A DNA stretch of 64,000 nucleotides from positions 3,623,001 to 3,687,000 of the forward strand of contig JBBDHG010000011.1 in assembly GCA_037951165.1 (NCBI GenBank), written 5' to 3'. Below are positions 27,621 through 39,900 of this stretch, piece by piece; within the stretch, counting starts at the first letter, position 1; each line of letters begins with the position of its first letter. Below the pieces are notes generated by a model that did no database searches, was not told where the DNA came from, and saw only the letters and a program-made list of their open reading frames with translations. Source of the stretch: Lophius americanus. Lineage: Eukaryota; Chordata; Actinopteri; Lophiiformes; Lophiidae. A program made the position numbers and the translations under genes.

Positions 27621-30600
27621 GATCCACTGGGTCCATGAAGAACACACTGCCTGCAGGGGTTAAGAAGAAGATCACACCATCTGGTTAACTAAGACCGTGC
27701 TGCAACTATTTGGTTTTTATACGTAGCAACCTTTTTGAAAATATTGGATTAATATTTGAATATTAAATATAATAAGAGTCATAAAGGCTTGTGACAGAAC
27801 CCTGAGTTTCAAATTGACATATTTGGATGAATTGTTGAGGTTGAATTTTTATTTTTTGCCGTAACTGAACATGTGAACACTCGCGAGTGGATTTTATTGC
27901 AGGGCTATTGTCTTTTAGATTTCTCAAGTTTTATCAGTTGTGTAAATAGAATTAAATCTATGAAAACACATTGCGCTCACTAAAAAATGAATAAAATAAA
28001 GAATTATATTAATACATACATATGGACATCTTATCACGTAATTATGATTATATATCCCATAATTATGAGATCAGTATTCATAATTACAAGATCAGTTTTG
28101 CTTACTTACACATAATATTGGGGAAACAGGCGTCCTGTAGCTTGTATATCATTAACTTAAAGAGGTCATGCATTGCTCATCCAAACTGCCAAGTATATGA
28201 TCACGTATTCATCAGTTTCTTCGTCGCTCCAGAGGTAAGACTCTGTCACAGATGCTGTATTTCAATTTCGGTGACGTTACTGGGCCCCTGAACAGTGTTG
28301 CGCAGCTGTAAGAAACTAGGATAAAATCTACACATGGAACGGTTATCCAGTTTTTTTGGGATAATTCCAGCTATAATATTCGTTTTTTTATCAGGATCTG
28401 GTTAATGTATTACTCAGATAAAAACAAAAATATCAGAATACACACGGAGCAGTGGAATCCATATGGTAACGTCAGGGATGACTGAGAAGATATGTAAGAG
28501 ATCTCAAAATTACGAGATACTTTCTAATAAAGCGTACATATTTGATCAATTTGGTGAACGCAATGCAGTCCTATAGAGATCTATATATTATTAAGTAGAT
28601 TTTAAATGTTCTCGCCCTGTTAAATCGCTCTTGGGAAAAAGCAATATTTAATTCTGATATAGAATTATATCAAAATATATAGCAGGACGTGTACCTCACA
28701 TATATATATATATATATATATATTTATATCATTGTCTACACCTAGGCAACTCCTTACCTCATTATGATAGGTTTCATGCTGCACCTTGTTACTTTGCTAC
28801 TTCAGGTTAGCTCACCGCAGCGTCTTTCCAAACAAATATTCCACGAGCAAGATCTTAAGATGTGCGCTATGAGTGGAATGGGATAAATTAATGTTATAAT
28901 AGAAATTATATAGAAAAATAGAATAGAAAAAAGGAAAGGAAAATAAAAAATACCCAGGCACAACATATACGTTGGAATTTACCAATAAGCCATGGATGTT
29001 GAGGCAACGAGCTATTTTAAGAATCTGCTTCCGGGTACAACAAAACAATAAATCCTCTACGTAGAGCCGAGAGGGACAAACTTCTTCTCATTTTGCGTGA
29101 TGACTCAAAAAGTTAGCGCCACATGCTAATTATCCTCTGGTGACTTGTTAATTGTCTGACAAGCTGCTTCACATAGGTGAGTTCTGTGTTATACGAAATT
29201 ATACATCTCGTGCACCGCATGATGTCTAAAAGTAAACGTTTAATTGTGTATGAAATCCTCTTCTTCTACAAGCTAGTAGACGCTAGCGCCATAGACAAGG
29301 CTGCCGCAACCATTTTGCTATCGCTGACTGTTCTACCTACGGTGTTGTTGTCATTAATTTCGCCACTCTACAAGTATTAGCTGTTCTGTTATTGATCCAA
29401 ACATGGGTTGAACTTGTTCATGAGAGGGTATCCTACTGTAGATAGCCATTAACCTGTCTGCTGTCTCTAATTAGCTAGCGTTACTGTAGCTGTTGTTAGC
29501 AGGTAGCTAGCTCACCAATATTTACTATTTGATTTACCGTGGTTTACAATGTATCTTTTTCTTTCATACGAGAGCGACGCCACTCCAATAAAAACGCATA
29601 TGCCGCATTGACATTTACTGAAAGTGTACATTTGTGTGATTATAGTTAATCGACTCTCATCAGTTCCTTGTTTGACAATCTTAGTTACTCATTACTGCCA
29701 GAGTTTGCCTATTAGATCAACATGACCTTCAGAACGGGTACCATAGTATTTAAAATATTAATGTAACCCAATTATGCCATTCAATTTTCACAAGCTGAAA
29801 GTTTTGCTCATTCACTTGCAATGAAGTTTCAACTTTCTCTGAAAATTGTCACAGTTGGTATATGAGGTTGTAGAAGTGACCTCCTGGTTGCTCTTCACAG
29901 CTTTCTCTTTTGTGTTACATGACATTTACTGTATTTGAGTTTAAATCAAATGACAGCAGCATCTGTCCTGGTTTGCTGTTTTTTCCTATCTAGAATTAGG
30001 TCCTTATCAGTAATGTATTCCCTCTGCTCCCTTTGTTAAAATATTGCACCCCCAAAGTACAAGCACAATAAATGAGTGGTAAAATTGTTTTTGAACAGTT
30101 ACATAGTAGTCTCTGAGCAAAACTCAATTTATATCATACAAATTATGAGAAACTTAGCCTTGAATTAAATCAAGTGATAAATTACAGATTTAAAAAACTT
30201 CCTTGTAATTTGAACTTAAGTGCCAACTGTCACCCGGGCGATGCTGATTTGTTAGTCTAATATTTAACATTTGCTTGCAAGCTGCTGACTGACTCAACAA
30301 GTTTGTAGTAACAGTTAACAAAAGTTTGTTGTGTTTTTTTTCTACGCATATAACAAAAAGTTCATTGTGTTTTTGTTCTATGCATATAACAAGTTGAAAC
30401 ACAATTTTCAACGCTGTCATTGGTGTTTGCTTACATTGATGTTGTGGATTCTCGCTCAAAAATGATCAACATGCTGGAAACAACTTTCCGCTAATGCACC
30501 TGAATTAAAATACATTCCAATCCATACTGCGCACACCATGATTCACCAGACTTAGTAGTGGTAATCATTTGTGACATTTCAGTGTCTGTAAACTCTCATA

Positions 30601-30937
30601 TTTTAAATAGTGTCAAAACATAGTGTGGACAAAGCTGTGCTGTGCCCCATTTGCATGACCTTTAAATTTTCCTATAGACTGTAGTCTTACACCCCTCCCA
30701 TGATTTCTCTCCTCCCCTTTCCGCCTCTTTACTTTCACCCTGACTTCCAGTCACTCCGCATTGTTTTACAATACTCTCTTCTGGCATGCTGTGCTTTGAC
30801 AGTGTACGGTGACGGTTTAGAGGGGAACCTGACACGGTCACTTACTGCTACCTTAAGAAAAGCTGTTTCATTTACCATCCATGCTTAGATTTTGTTGTAC
30901 CCTTTCTACCTTTTAGGTCACCTGGACTTTGTTGAGA
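27621..30937. promoter_or_regulatory. sec22c-nktr divergent intergenic region with candidate bidirectional promoter near 29.0-29.2 kb
   Basis: The two genes point away from each other across 3.3 kb. A CTTCCGGG element at 29028-29035 (ETS/GABP type; CCGGAAG toward sec22c) and the palindrome CTCTACGTAGAG at 29055-29066 lie just upstream of a strong splice donor (acatag|gtgagt, 29176/29177). That donor could end a non-coding nktr first exon joining the acceptor ttttag at 30911-30916. A sec22c 5' UTR exon would splice to the acceptor ccctgcag just above 27655 on the minus strand. The region also has an AT microsatellite (28699-28722) and a two-copy tandem duplication (30318-30389). No ss18l2 coding sequence was found. 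Transcription starts are inferred. Confidence 0.4.
29050..29176 (+). other. nktr: possible non-coding first exon of nktr
   Basis: The 3' end is proposed from the consensus donor AG|GTGAGT at 29176/29177; the 5' limit is a guess just downstream of the ETS motif. The coding exon's own acceptor at 30916 shows that at least one upstream non-coding exon must exist. Another upstream exon could serve instead. Confidence 0.35.
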
Positions 30938-33900
30938 ATGGGGTTGAAAGACAACCCTCAATGTTACTTTGATGTTGAGCTCAACCGGGAGCCAGGTAAG
31001 AGATTTTAAAATCAGTTTGCACTTGTAAGATATCATCAGATGTCTAAACGGCCTCCTTTAGACAACTTTTAAAGGACATAATTATTAAGTATGTTTAAAT
31101 ATCGATATCTAGTTTGTCTGTCTTTTAGCTTCGTTGTCTTCAATGTCAATTTGATTATACTGAGTGAAAGCGGAACGCCCAGTAGTTTGTTGGTTTAGTA
31201 GACCGGATTCGTGTCTGCTCTTATTAATTTGTATTGAAAGCTAGGCCAGAGACATGGCATGAAACAATTTTCAAGCAGGAACCTTGAACAAGTGAATGTA
31301 AAGTCAGTCCAGCTGAGTTAAATATAAGTAACTTATCCCTATTTGGACAAGGATATATAAAACATTCCCCCATTACTCTTGAAAATAGATTCAGGTTTGC
31401 TCGTAGCTATGGTAAAAGTTCTTTATCGTCTGTGCTTCACTACAGGGTTCTTTAAATTGCTGGAAGAGGAAGCTAATAAAAATAGTGTGCAGCCTAGTAA
31501 CACTTTGGCTACTTGTAACTCTTATTTATACCCATTGCCTATGACTGCCCCCTGTGAGGGTGCAACTGAAAGGCTGAAGAGCTAATTGAAATATTATTCA
31601 TCTCACAATATGGTCAAGTGCAACACCCATACCGTGTGAGATTTTTGAAAAGACGTCTAATATGTCACCACATACCATCATCATAAGTGAAACAATGTTT
31701 GGCTAATATCTTTCAAAAATAATTCCAGTTGTTTATCAATTGTCTTTTCCACAACATGACTTGAGCTGATATTTGTTTCCTTTCTGTTTCATAGTTGGGC
31801 GCATAGTCTTTCAACTTTTTTCAGATGTTTGTCCAAAGACATGCAAAAACTTTCTCTGTCTGTGCACAGGTGAGTTGTGTTCTTCTACTTTGCTTTTTTT
31901 TGTCTTTTTTTTTTACTGCATTGTATATCCATATCACTTTGAAACACTTTGGGATCAATAAGAACCACAGTATACAGTTCCACAATCCTCTATGGTTACT
32001 GGCTATATTGAGGAAGGTTATGGTGTAAATCTTCCGGTGATGGATCAAAGGGTTTTTGATCTGTCTCTCCAGTTATTTAATCCATCTGTGTAGAACATGG
32101 AGCGCTGCTTTACTCGGACTAGAAATTGCCATACATGTGATGCCTGTATTGTCAGACATGGGAGACTGCAGGGTAGTCCATGCCTTTTCCGGAACATAAA
32201 TACACAACATCACACTGTTATGTACACTGTTAAGCCCACAATTTTCTGTGGCTTCGGAAAAGTGTCCTTTAAGGAGAGGATCAGCCCACTACATTTGAAA
32301 CTAAACCCTTTTGAACAATGCTGGAGCCAGTGAAGCAGAACTCTAAAGGATTTGCAACCTAAGCTGCCCCTACGAACAGCCAGCCCCCTGTAGTCTAAAA
32401 GCACGCTTAAACACATCTAATGAAACTTTTTGCCTTCACGTCTCCGTTTTCCCTAAGGGACAAGAAATCCAGTGTGTCGTGACTTTAGGCCAATATTCTC
32501 TAAACTACCAGGAATACTGCACACGAGTATAACAAAAGGCATGATCACAAGAGTTCTTGTTGATGGCAACCCCGCTTTTCCCAATTCTTTTTAAATTTAC
32601 CTGTACACCAGGTCTGTGCAGTAGTACCTGTTGAATGTTCTGAGTTTTAGTAGATTGGATTTATCATTCATTTTATTGCAGGTGAAAAGGGAACCGGCAA
32701 AATCACAGGAAAAAAATTGTGCTACAAAGGTTCCACATTTCACAGAGTTGTAAAAAACTTTATGATCCAGGGAGGCGACTTCACAGAAGGTAATACAATC
32801 TCCCCTTATTTACTTTGAAATTGTGAATTTAATGAAATCAGTGAAGGAAGATATGCAGTCAATCAAACATGTATGATTCTTTAATGTTGATTATTTTACT
32901 GTTATTCCTTACAGGAAATGGAAGAGGCGGAGAGTCCATATATGGCGGCTACTTTGAAGGTAAAGTGGATATCAGATTATCTACTACGTGTTTATTTAAA
33001 TACTAATGAACTTATCATTTATCCTCTTTTGCATGAGCAGAAACAATGAGCGAAATTTTGCATGTGCCTACTGTGCAATTTATGTGAACTTTTCTATGTA
33101 TGACTCTGCTGACCTTCACTTCTCCATTGTAAAGTGCTGTCGTCTATTTAGTAAAAGTAGTGGGCTTTGTCAAATCAGCATGGAGAGTAGGCATTCTCTA
33201 TATTGAAAGCTACAATCTTCCTGCCTAAAATTTTCAACATATTCTTTTATTTATAGAGTGGTCTTTTGCAAAATGAGAAGGTAAGATGTACACAGCTCAG
33301 TAACACCATGTCAACATTGTTCCCACCACCTTTCTCTCTCAGTTAAACCAATGCAAATGTTTGCAGTGGCGCAGGTGTACATTTGCATTGAAGGGATTTG
33401 AAAGGATTTTCTATTCAGACAGACACCCCTGTTTCTCCCTTCCCCCCAAAACGTAGCCTCTGGCTTCTCAAATTACTTTTATGTTACATATATGATATAT
33501 ATATAGCCGCGACTTCCATGACATGCAGTCAGATGCAGGCTAGGAGTTCCTTTGCTCAATAAAAAGACTCAGAGTATTGGCATGGGAATGGTTTTTGTGT
33601 TTTACATAATAATCATTGTAATATTTCACGTATACCAATACTATAATTCTATGTTTAACTGCGTGATTATTTTGTCTAAGTCATAGTTAATTTACTATTA
33701 AGATTTATTTTTTCTCTCTTAGAATTATGTGATAATTTCAATGTTTAGTTTCATGTTTCAGTTTAATAAATGGATTTCACTGTGCACCACTTTTTTAAAG
33801 CCCTCAGTAAGTGTTGTTGACATTCCTTTACTATGTTATAAATTCTACATTAGAAATTGTTTTATCAGTTAGTATCTAATCATCTTGTGTCCTCAATTTT

Positions 33901-36900
33901 TTTTTTTTTACGACCTTTTGGTTTTTTCTCTTATTTGTCTGTTCTTCTGCCTTTTTACATTTCTCATAGCAAAGACATGAGTTTTCTCGAACCACCATGG
34001 CGGTCTTTGTTTTAGAAAAGCCATGGATGATTTATTTTCACACAAGTTACGATGAGTGGAAATCAACATGTTTGTGTGGGGAACATAGTAATAATAATGG
34101 TTTTCTATGTAAGTAATTTATGGTTAATAGTCTGAGTTGTAAAATCAGGTGGAACTTAAGAAAAAGGAAGTAATTAACAAAACCTTTAAAAGGCAGTGGA
34201 TTTGTGGAAGGACTAATTGGTGAGGCAATGGTTAGGTCTGATGGATTTCTCCTTTCATTTTCTTCCCTGAATATTTCTGTTCTAACATAGTGGAGAACAT
34301 GCTCTGAGACGCCCCCCCCTCTCTCTCTGCTCCCAACAGATGAGAACTTCACTCTCAAACACGACCGAGCCTTCCTGCTGTCGATGGCCAATCGTGGCAA
34401 GGACACCAACGGCTCACAGTTTTTCATGTGAGTTATATTAGATCAATAAAAAATAAACTCTGCACCTGCATTAACTTTGACATTTATTTGATTTACCAAA
34501 GTATTTTTTGCTTTCTGTCCCTTTCTTTTTTATATAACGTTAGTGTAGAAAATGTGAACTTTAACAACCCCCTCTTAGATTTCAGAGAAACATGGATTCA
34601 TTCTTTTTTATCTACAAATGTGTTACATCTTTTCTCTTGCCATTTTTTTGTGTAAAATTTGCAGAAACTCTAGCATCCTGCTCTTCCAAGGTAATGTGTC
34701 TCCAAGGCTGTGTTTCTCTCTCTTCTCCTGACTGTCTTTATCTTTCACTAGTTTATATATGCCAGTATTTAGGAGACTTCACTGTTAATTATATTTTTAA
34801 ACTACAGTCAGATATTGGTTTTAAATTATTTGGCATAGCAAATTTCTAAATTTCTAAAAACAGGTTTTCATTATACGTTAAAAATGTCCTAATAATATAA
34901 ATTAAACCAACATTTTTTACAGACTGGCTCTCTTGTTCTGAATCCCAAATGATTACCCACGCTCTGTGGTTGGGAGTTTCCATTGCCTGTCCTTGGCTGT
35001 TTCTAATTCAACAGTAGTAATTTTAATGCACAAACTCTTACTTGAGATGGAATCAAATATCATCAAACAAATGGAGATCTTTCAGATTAAACCCATGGTA
35101 CAGTAACACCCGCACTGTATAGGAGTTACCTGTTCATCCTTTTCCCTCTTTTTCTCCTTGTTCCATGACCCTGTCACCATAATTGCTCGACCTTCGCTGG
35201 CTTCTTTGCTGGATTTTCCCCAAACAGCACAACCAAGATGGCCCCTCATCTTGATGGGTAAAGTCACATCACTTTTATTTGGCAAATAATATTGTTAACC
35301 TTTTCCTCTTTTTAAATTTTTTTTTTATTATTTGTTACGGTTTTGCACTCTTTATGCGATTCTCCAGTATAATCGTGGATTGTTTTCTTGGCTCTTAAAG
35401 AACCCGATATTAGGTATCGAACAAGGTTCAGTGAAACATCTCGAGTTGTTAATGCACTTTCCCAGTGATAGCCATGACTGGAGGCATCAGGGTTGTCTCA
35501 GTACAGTGAATAGTACATCTTTGAATCAAATGTAAGTTACTGTGTTACTGTGAGGTAGACTTTTAGCTGTTCTCATTAATATTAGAAATCCAACTGTAGC
35601 AAGTAATTAATAACATTGATTATTTTTCAAAATGCTACAAACTTATATTTTCAGCCAGAAAAAAGTCTGGAGCTGGACGCTGAAACAGAAGTACAGAGTT
35701 TGTTTGTATTTTTGGAAAATGAGGCACTGTTTTTTTTTTGGTTGCTGGCAGCTTTTAAAAACATTCCAGATCGGCGCAATTCAAAAGGTTTCATCTTCTC
35801 TGTTTGCAAATCTTTGGTCTGTATAAAAATTATACTTTCAATTATCGTAAGATGCAGATTGTTAAAAATGCCTTTGACGATACTGATATCACCCAACGGT
35901 CAGTGTGTGAATGTAAAAGTGCCAATCTCGTCCGTGTCTCTGCAGAGTCCACGTCGTCCTTGGTCTCGTTATTTCCGGTTTTGAAGTGATTAAGAAGATC
36001 GAAGGGCTTAAGACGGATTCAGCCAGTCGACCCTACGCTGATGTGAGAGTGATCGACTGTGGGCAACTCATCACCAAGTCGGCTAATGATGGTAAGTTCA
36101 GTAACTGGTCTACTAAATCTGTTGAAAATATCAAAAGAAACTTCTTTAAGCCGTGTTTGAGGCTCAGTCTGACCTCATGTGTTCCTACTGAAGACATCAT
36201 CCTATGAAATAGGTCATACATTCTTTGTTATATTTTACAGGCGGCTCAACAAATTCTTTGAGTATTTTTGGAAAACACTGCTTAAATGTGTACGACTGCA
36301 TTTGTTGGGGTTAATTAATGAATCCCTTATGAGGTCTACTCTTTTCTTGCACTGATGACATTTAGGATTAAATTGTAAAATATTCTGCCTTTATTTCATA
36401 TCTTTGTTACAATGATTTGATGACAATTGTTTTGGGTTTTTACTCAGTGCTTGAAGGAAAGAGGAAACGATCCTCCCATTCTGCTGATTCATCCATCAAT
36501 TCCCATGAATCATCCACTCAGTTGTCCTCTTCAGGAGAATCTGAAAATGAATCGGATGAAAAGCAAAAACAAAACAAGCACAAAAAAAATGTGAAGAGCA
36601 AAAGGTCCAGAAAGAGAAGGAGGGAATCGAAGAAGAAGAAGCGTGTTCTAACCTCCAAGCACAGGTATTTTTTGAAACCTCTTTTATGGTCACAACTTTA
36701 ATTGCTTCTGTATTTACTCTGGTGTGTCAGATGTAAAAGTCCTGACATGATTCACTGTCACCCATCTTGAACAACAGTTTGGTTCTCTTCAGAATTACCT
36801 CTTTATGTGATGTGTTGTTGATTTTCTTACAGTCCTGCGGAGGGAGAGATACTGGAGGGAGGGATGCTGGAGGGAGAGGGTGAAACAGAGGGAGGGAAGG

Positions 36901-39900
36901 AGCTGAGTGGGAAGAGAGAGAAGCCTATCGTCCGACCAGAGGAAATCCCACCGGTGCCAGAGAACCGGTTCCTGCTGCGCCGGGACATGCCATCTCAGGA
37001 AGATAACACGGAAATGTCAGTTTTAAGTTGGGCTTGATTTTCATTAATTTAGGTGTTTCTTTGGACCATGTTTTATCTTGTACATTCAACCGTATAGATA
37101 AATAAATAATACAATAAACATTTACTTACAAATTTTGATACTTTCAGAGTTGAGAAAGAAAAAATGTATCTTTCAACTGACCAGAAACCAGCAGTCTCCA
37201 AATCTGGAAGGAAGATCAGAGGCAGAGGAACAATGGTATGCTCACCCAAACCTAAAATCTCATGTAGGGATTATGTATTGATTTTCATAGTCTGCTTTTA
37301 ATTTTCCCTCAACTACTTTGACTGACCAGGGGACAATATTTGCAACTGGAGAATGTAGTTTTTTTTTTTTTTTGTAGAATTCTACACTCTGAATGTAATG
37401 GATGAAGACAGATGTGATTTTCTTTTGGACACTTTTATGGTTGGGAACGCCATGGTTCCCAACCATAAAAGTGCTAAAAAGAAATCATACTGAAAAAAAA
37501 AAGTCCATAACAGCTTGTCCGCTAAGCTTTAGACAGTGATGAGTATTTTAATTCAAAGAAAATAATCTTTAATGAAACAGCCTCATCAATCTCTTTGATT
37601 TACTCTTATTAATAAAAATGGAATGCATTATTACATTTAAATTCTTTTGCAGAGATATCACACCCCTACAAGGTCTAAATCACGCTCTGCGTCAGTAGAA
37701 GAGCGCGGTAGCAGTGAAACTCCGCCGCACTGGAAAGAAGAAATGAAGAGAACCAAAGTTTATCAGCCACCGAGCGTCGAGAGATGGAGCAAAGGAGACA
37801 AGTGTGTCTTATGTTTCACTTGGTTAACTATAAGATTAGATTTGCTCTTTGTTTTTGTTCATTCATTTCTTGATTTAACAGATTGAATGACCATTCCTCA
37901 AGCAGATGGGATGACAGAAGCGACTCTGCATGGTCCCGGTCTGCAGAATACTCTTCAGAGCACAGATCTGAAAGGTCCAGCCAACGCCACCCGCAGAGGA
38001 AAGAGAAGAAGAAAGCCAAACACAAGAGGAAGGCCAAGAAACGTAAACACGGCAAGAAGAAGAGCTCCAAGAATAAACCTCAAGAGCCTCATCTCTCAGA
38101 GGGTGAAAGGTCATTGACCTCAGAAATAAAGCCAAGGAAATTACGCTCTTCATCCCGCTCCTCTTCAAATCAGCATCATTCACCAACTCGGAGGAAAAAA
38201 CGCTCCTCGCTGTCTTTAAAAGACGTACGGTCTTACTCTAGATCCTACACATCCAGTCGATCGAGGTCTAGAGGAAGGTCAATGTCTTACTCAAGATCCA
38301 GAAGTCTCTCGAGGTCAAGAAGTCAGTCATTGTCAAGATCCAGATCTCACTCCTATTCTCGATCACGATCTCGATCCAGATCAAGATCAAGATCCAGGTA
38401 CAGATCAAGGTCTCGGTCCAGAAAGAGGAATTCATCCAGATCTCCAAGAAACAGGAAAGTTAACAAGCCCAAACCAGATTCCCAAACCAGCGTGTCTGAT
38501 AAGCTCCCAGAAAGCAAAGTCGGCTCTGTCCCCAGAGTCCCTGCTATCCCAACCCCTGAAACTGTCCCTGTCATCCCACTCAGCGACAGTCCTCCACCAT
38601 CACGCTGGAAACCTGGCCAAAAGCCATGGAAGCCCTCCTACGTCCACATTCAGGAAATTAAAGCTAAAGTTGCTGTTGACATTTCCTCCCCTGGCCAAAC
38701 AGCTGATGGCATTACAGAAAAAGCCCAGACTTCAATGATAGCCAAGAGTCTGCCGGGTGACTCGGACAGAGATAAAGCACAAAGACCTGCTGGGGGTTCA
38801 CCCAGCAGGTCCTCCAGAAGCAAGTCTTACAGCCTTTCATACAGTCTCTCCAGGAGCAGAAGTTATAGCAAGTCCCGGTCCAGAACCCCTCATCAGTACA
38901 ACAGCAGGTCCTCATCCTACAGCCGATCAGAGTCTGATACCTCCCAGAGAAAATGTAGCAATGAGAAGAAATCTCTGAGGAAGGAGTATTACAGCTCCTT
39001 GAAGAGGATAAAAAAAGTAGATAAGTATATTGCACTCGCCAGTAGTCAAGATACTCACTCTGGCTCAGAGAAGACGGTGAGCTCTGAGCGTAGTGCTGAT
39101 GTCAGTGTCTCGAGGCGAAGCGTCTCTTTGGAAAAAATCAAAGTGAAAGCCGGCTTATTGGATCAAGAAATGAAGCACCACAGCTCAGTGCCAGCAGAGA
39201 CCTTCAACAGCAGGTCTGAGTGGGACAGTGACAGCGATAGACTGAGCCAAAACAACATCGCCACCTTGTCAAAAAAGCCGAAAAAATCTGCTCCGTCTAG
39301 TGAAGTTCTTGACATTAAGTTATCTGCGCCCACCGGATGGAATTCAGAAAGCGACTCAGAGAATTTAACTTCCAGGACTTTAGCCATATCTGAAAAAGAG
39401 GAAGGGGAGGCTAGTTCAGAATCTGAAAATGAGACTTCCAGGAAGGCGTCCAAACCAGTGGCTGCTCTTGCACACATGATTCCTTCTGTTGCTGCTGCCG
39501 CCGCCGCTGCCTCTTGTGAGTTCCAGGAAAGTCCTGAGAAGGCCAGCGGCGAGCCTGAGAAGCACAAGAGCAAGAAGAAGGCCAAACGGAAGCACAAACA
39601 CAAGAGACGCAGTGAGAACAAAAGTGGTTCCCATCACAGTAAGGACAAAGGCAAGAGATCGAAAAGGAAACATCAGAAACTCAAAGAGACATTTCACTGG
39701 CAGCCCCCTCTGGAGTTTGGAGATGAAGAGGAAGATGATGAATCAAAACGAGAGAATCACAGTCCGAGTAAACTTGAAAGGCCGTGTGTGGACGGTACAA
39801 ACGCAGGGGACCAACACCCAACGTGTTTAAACAATAATCCCACAAGAAAAGAAGATAAGGGGCAACAGAGGTCAAAACTCGCTGAACCTCATCTTCAATC

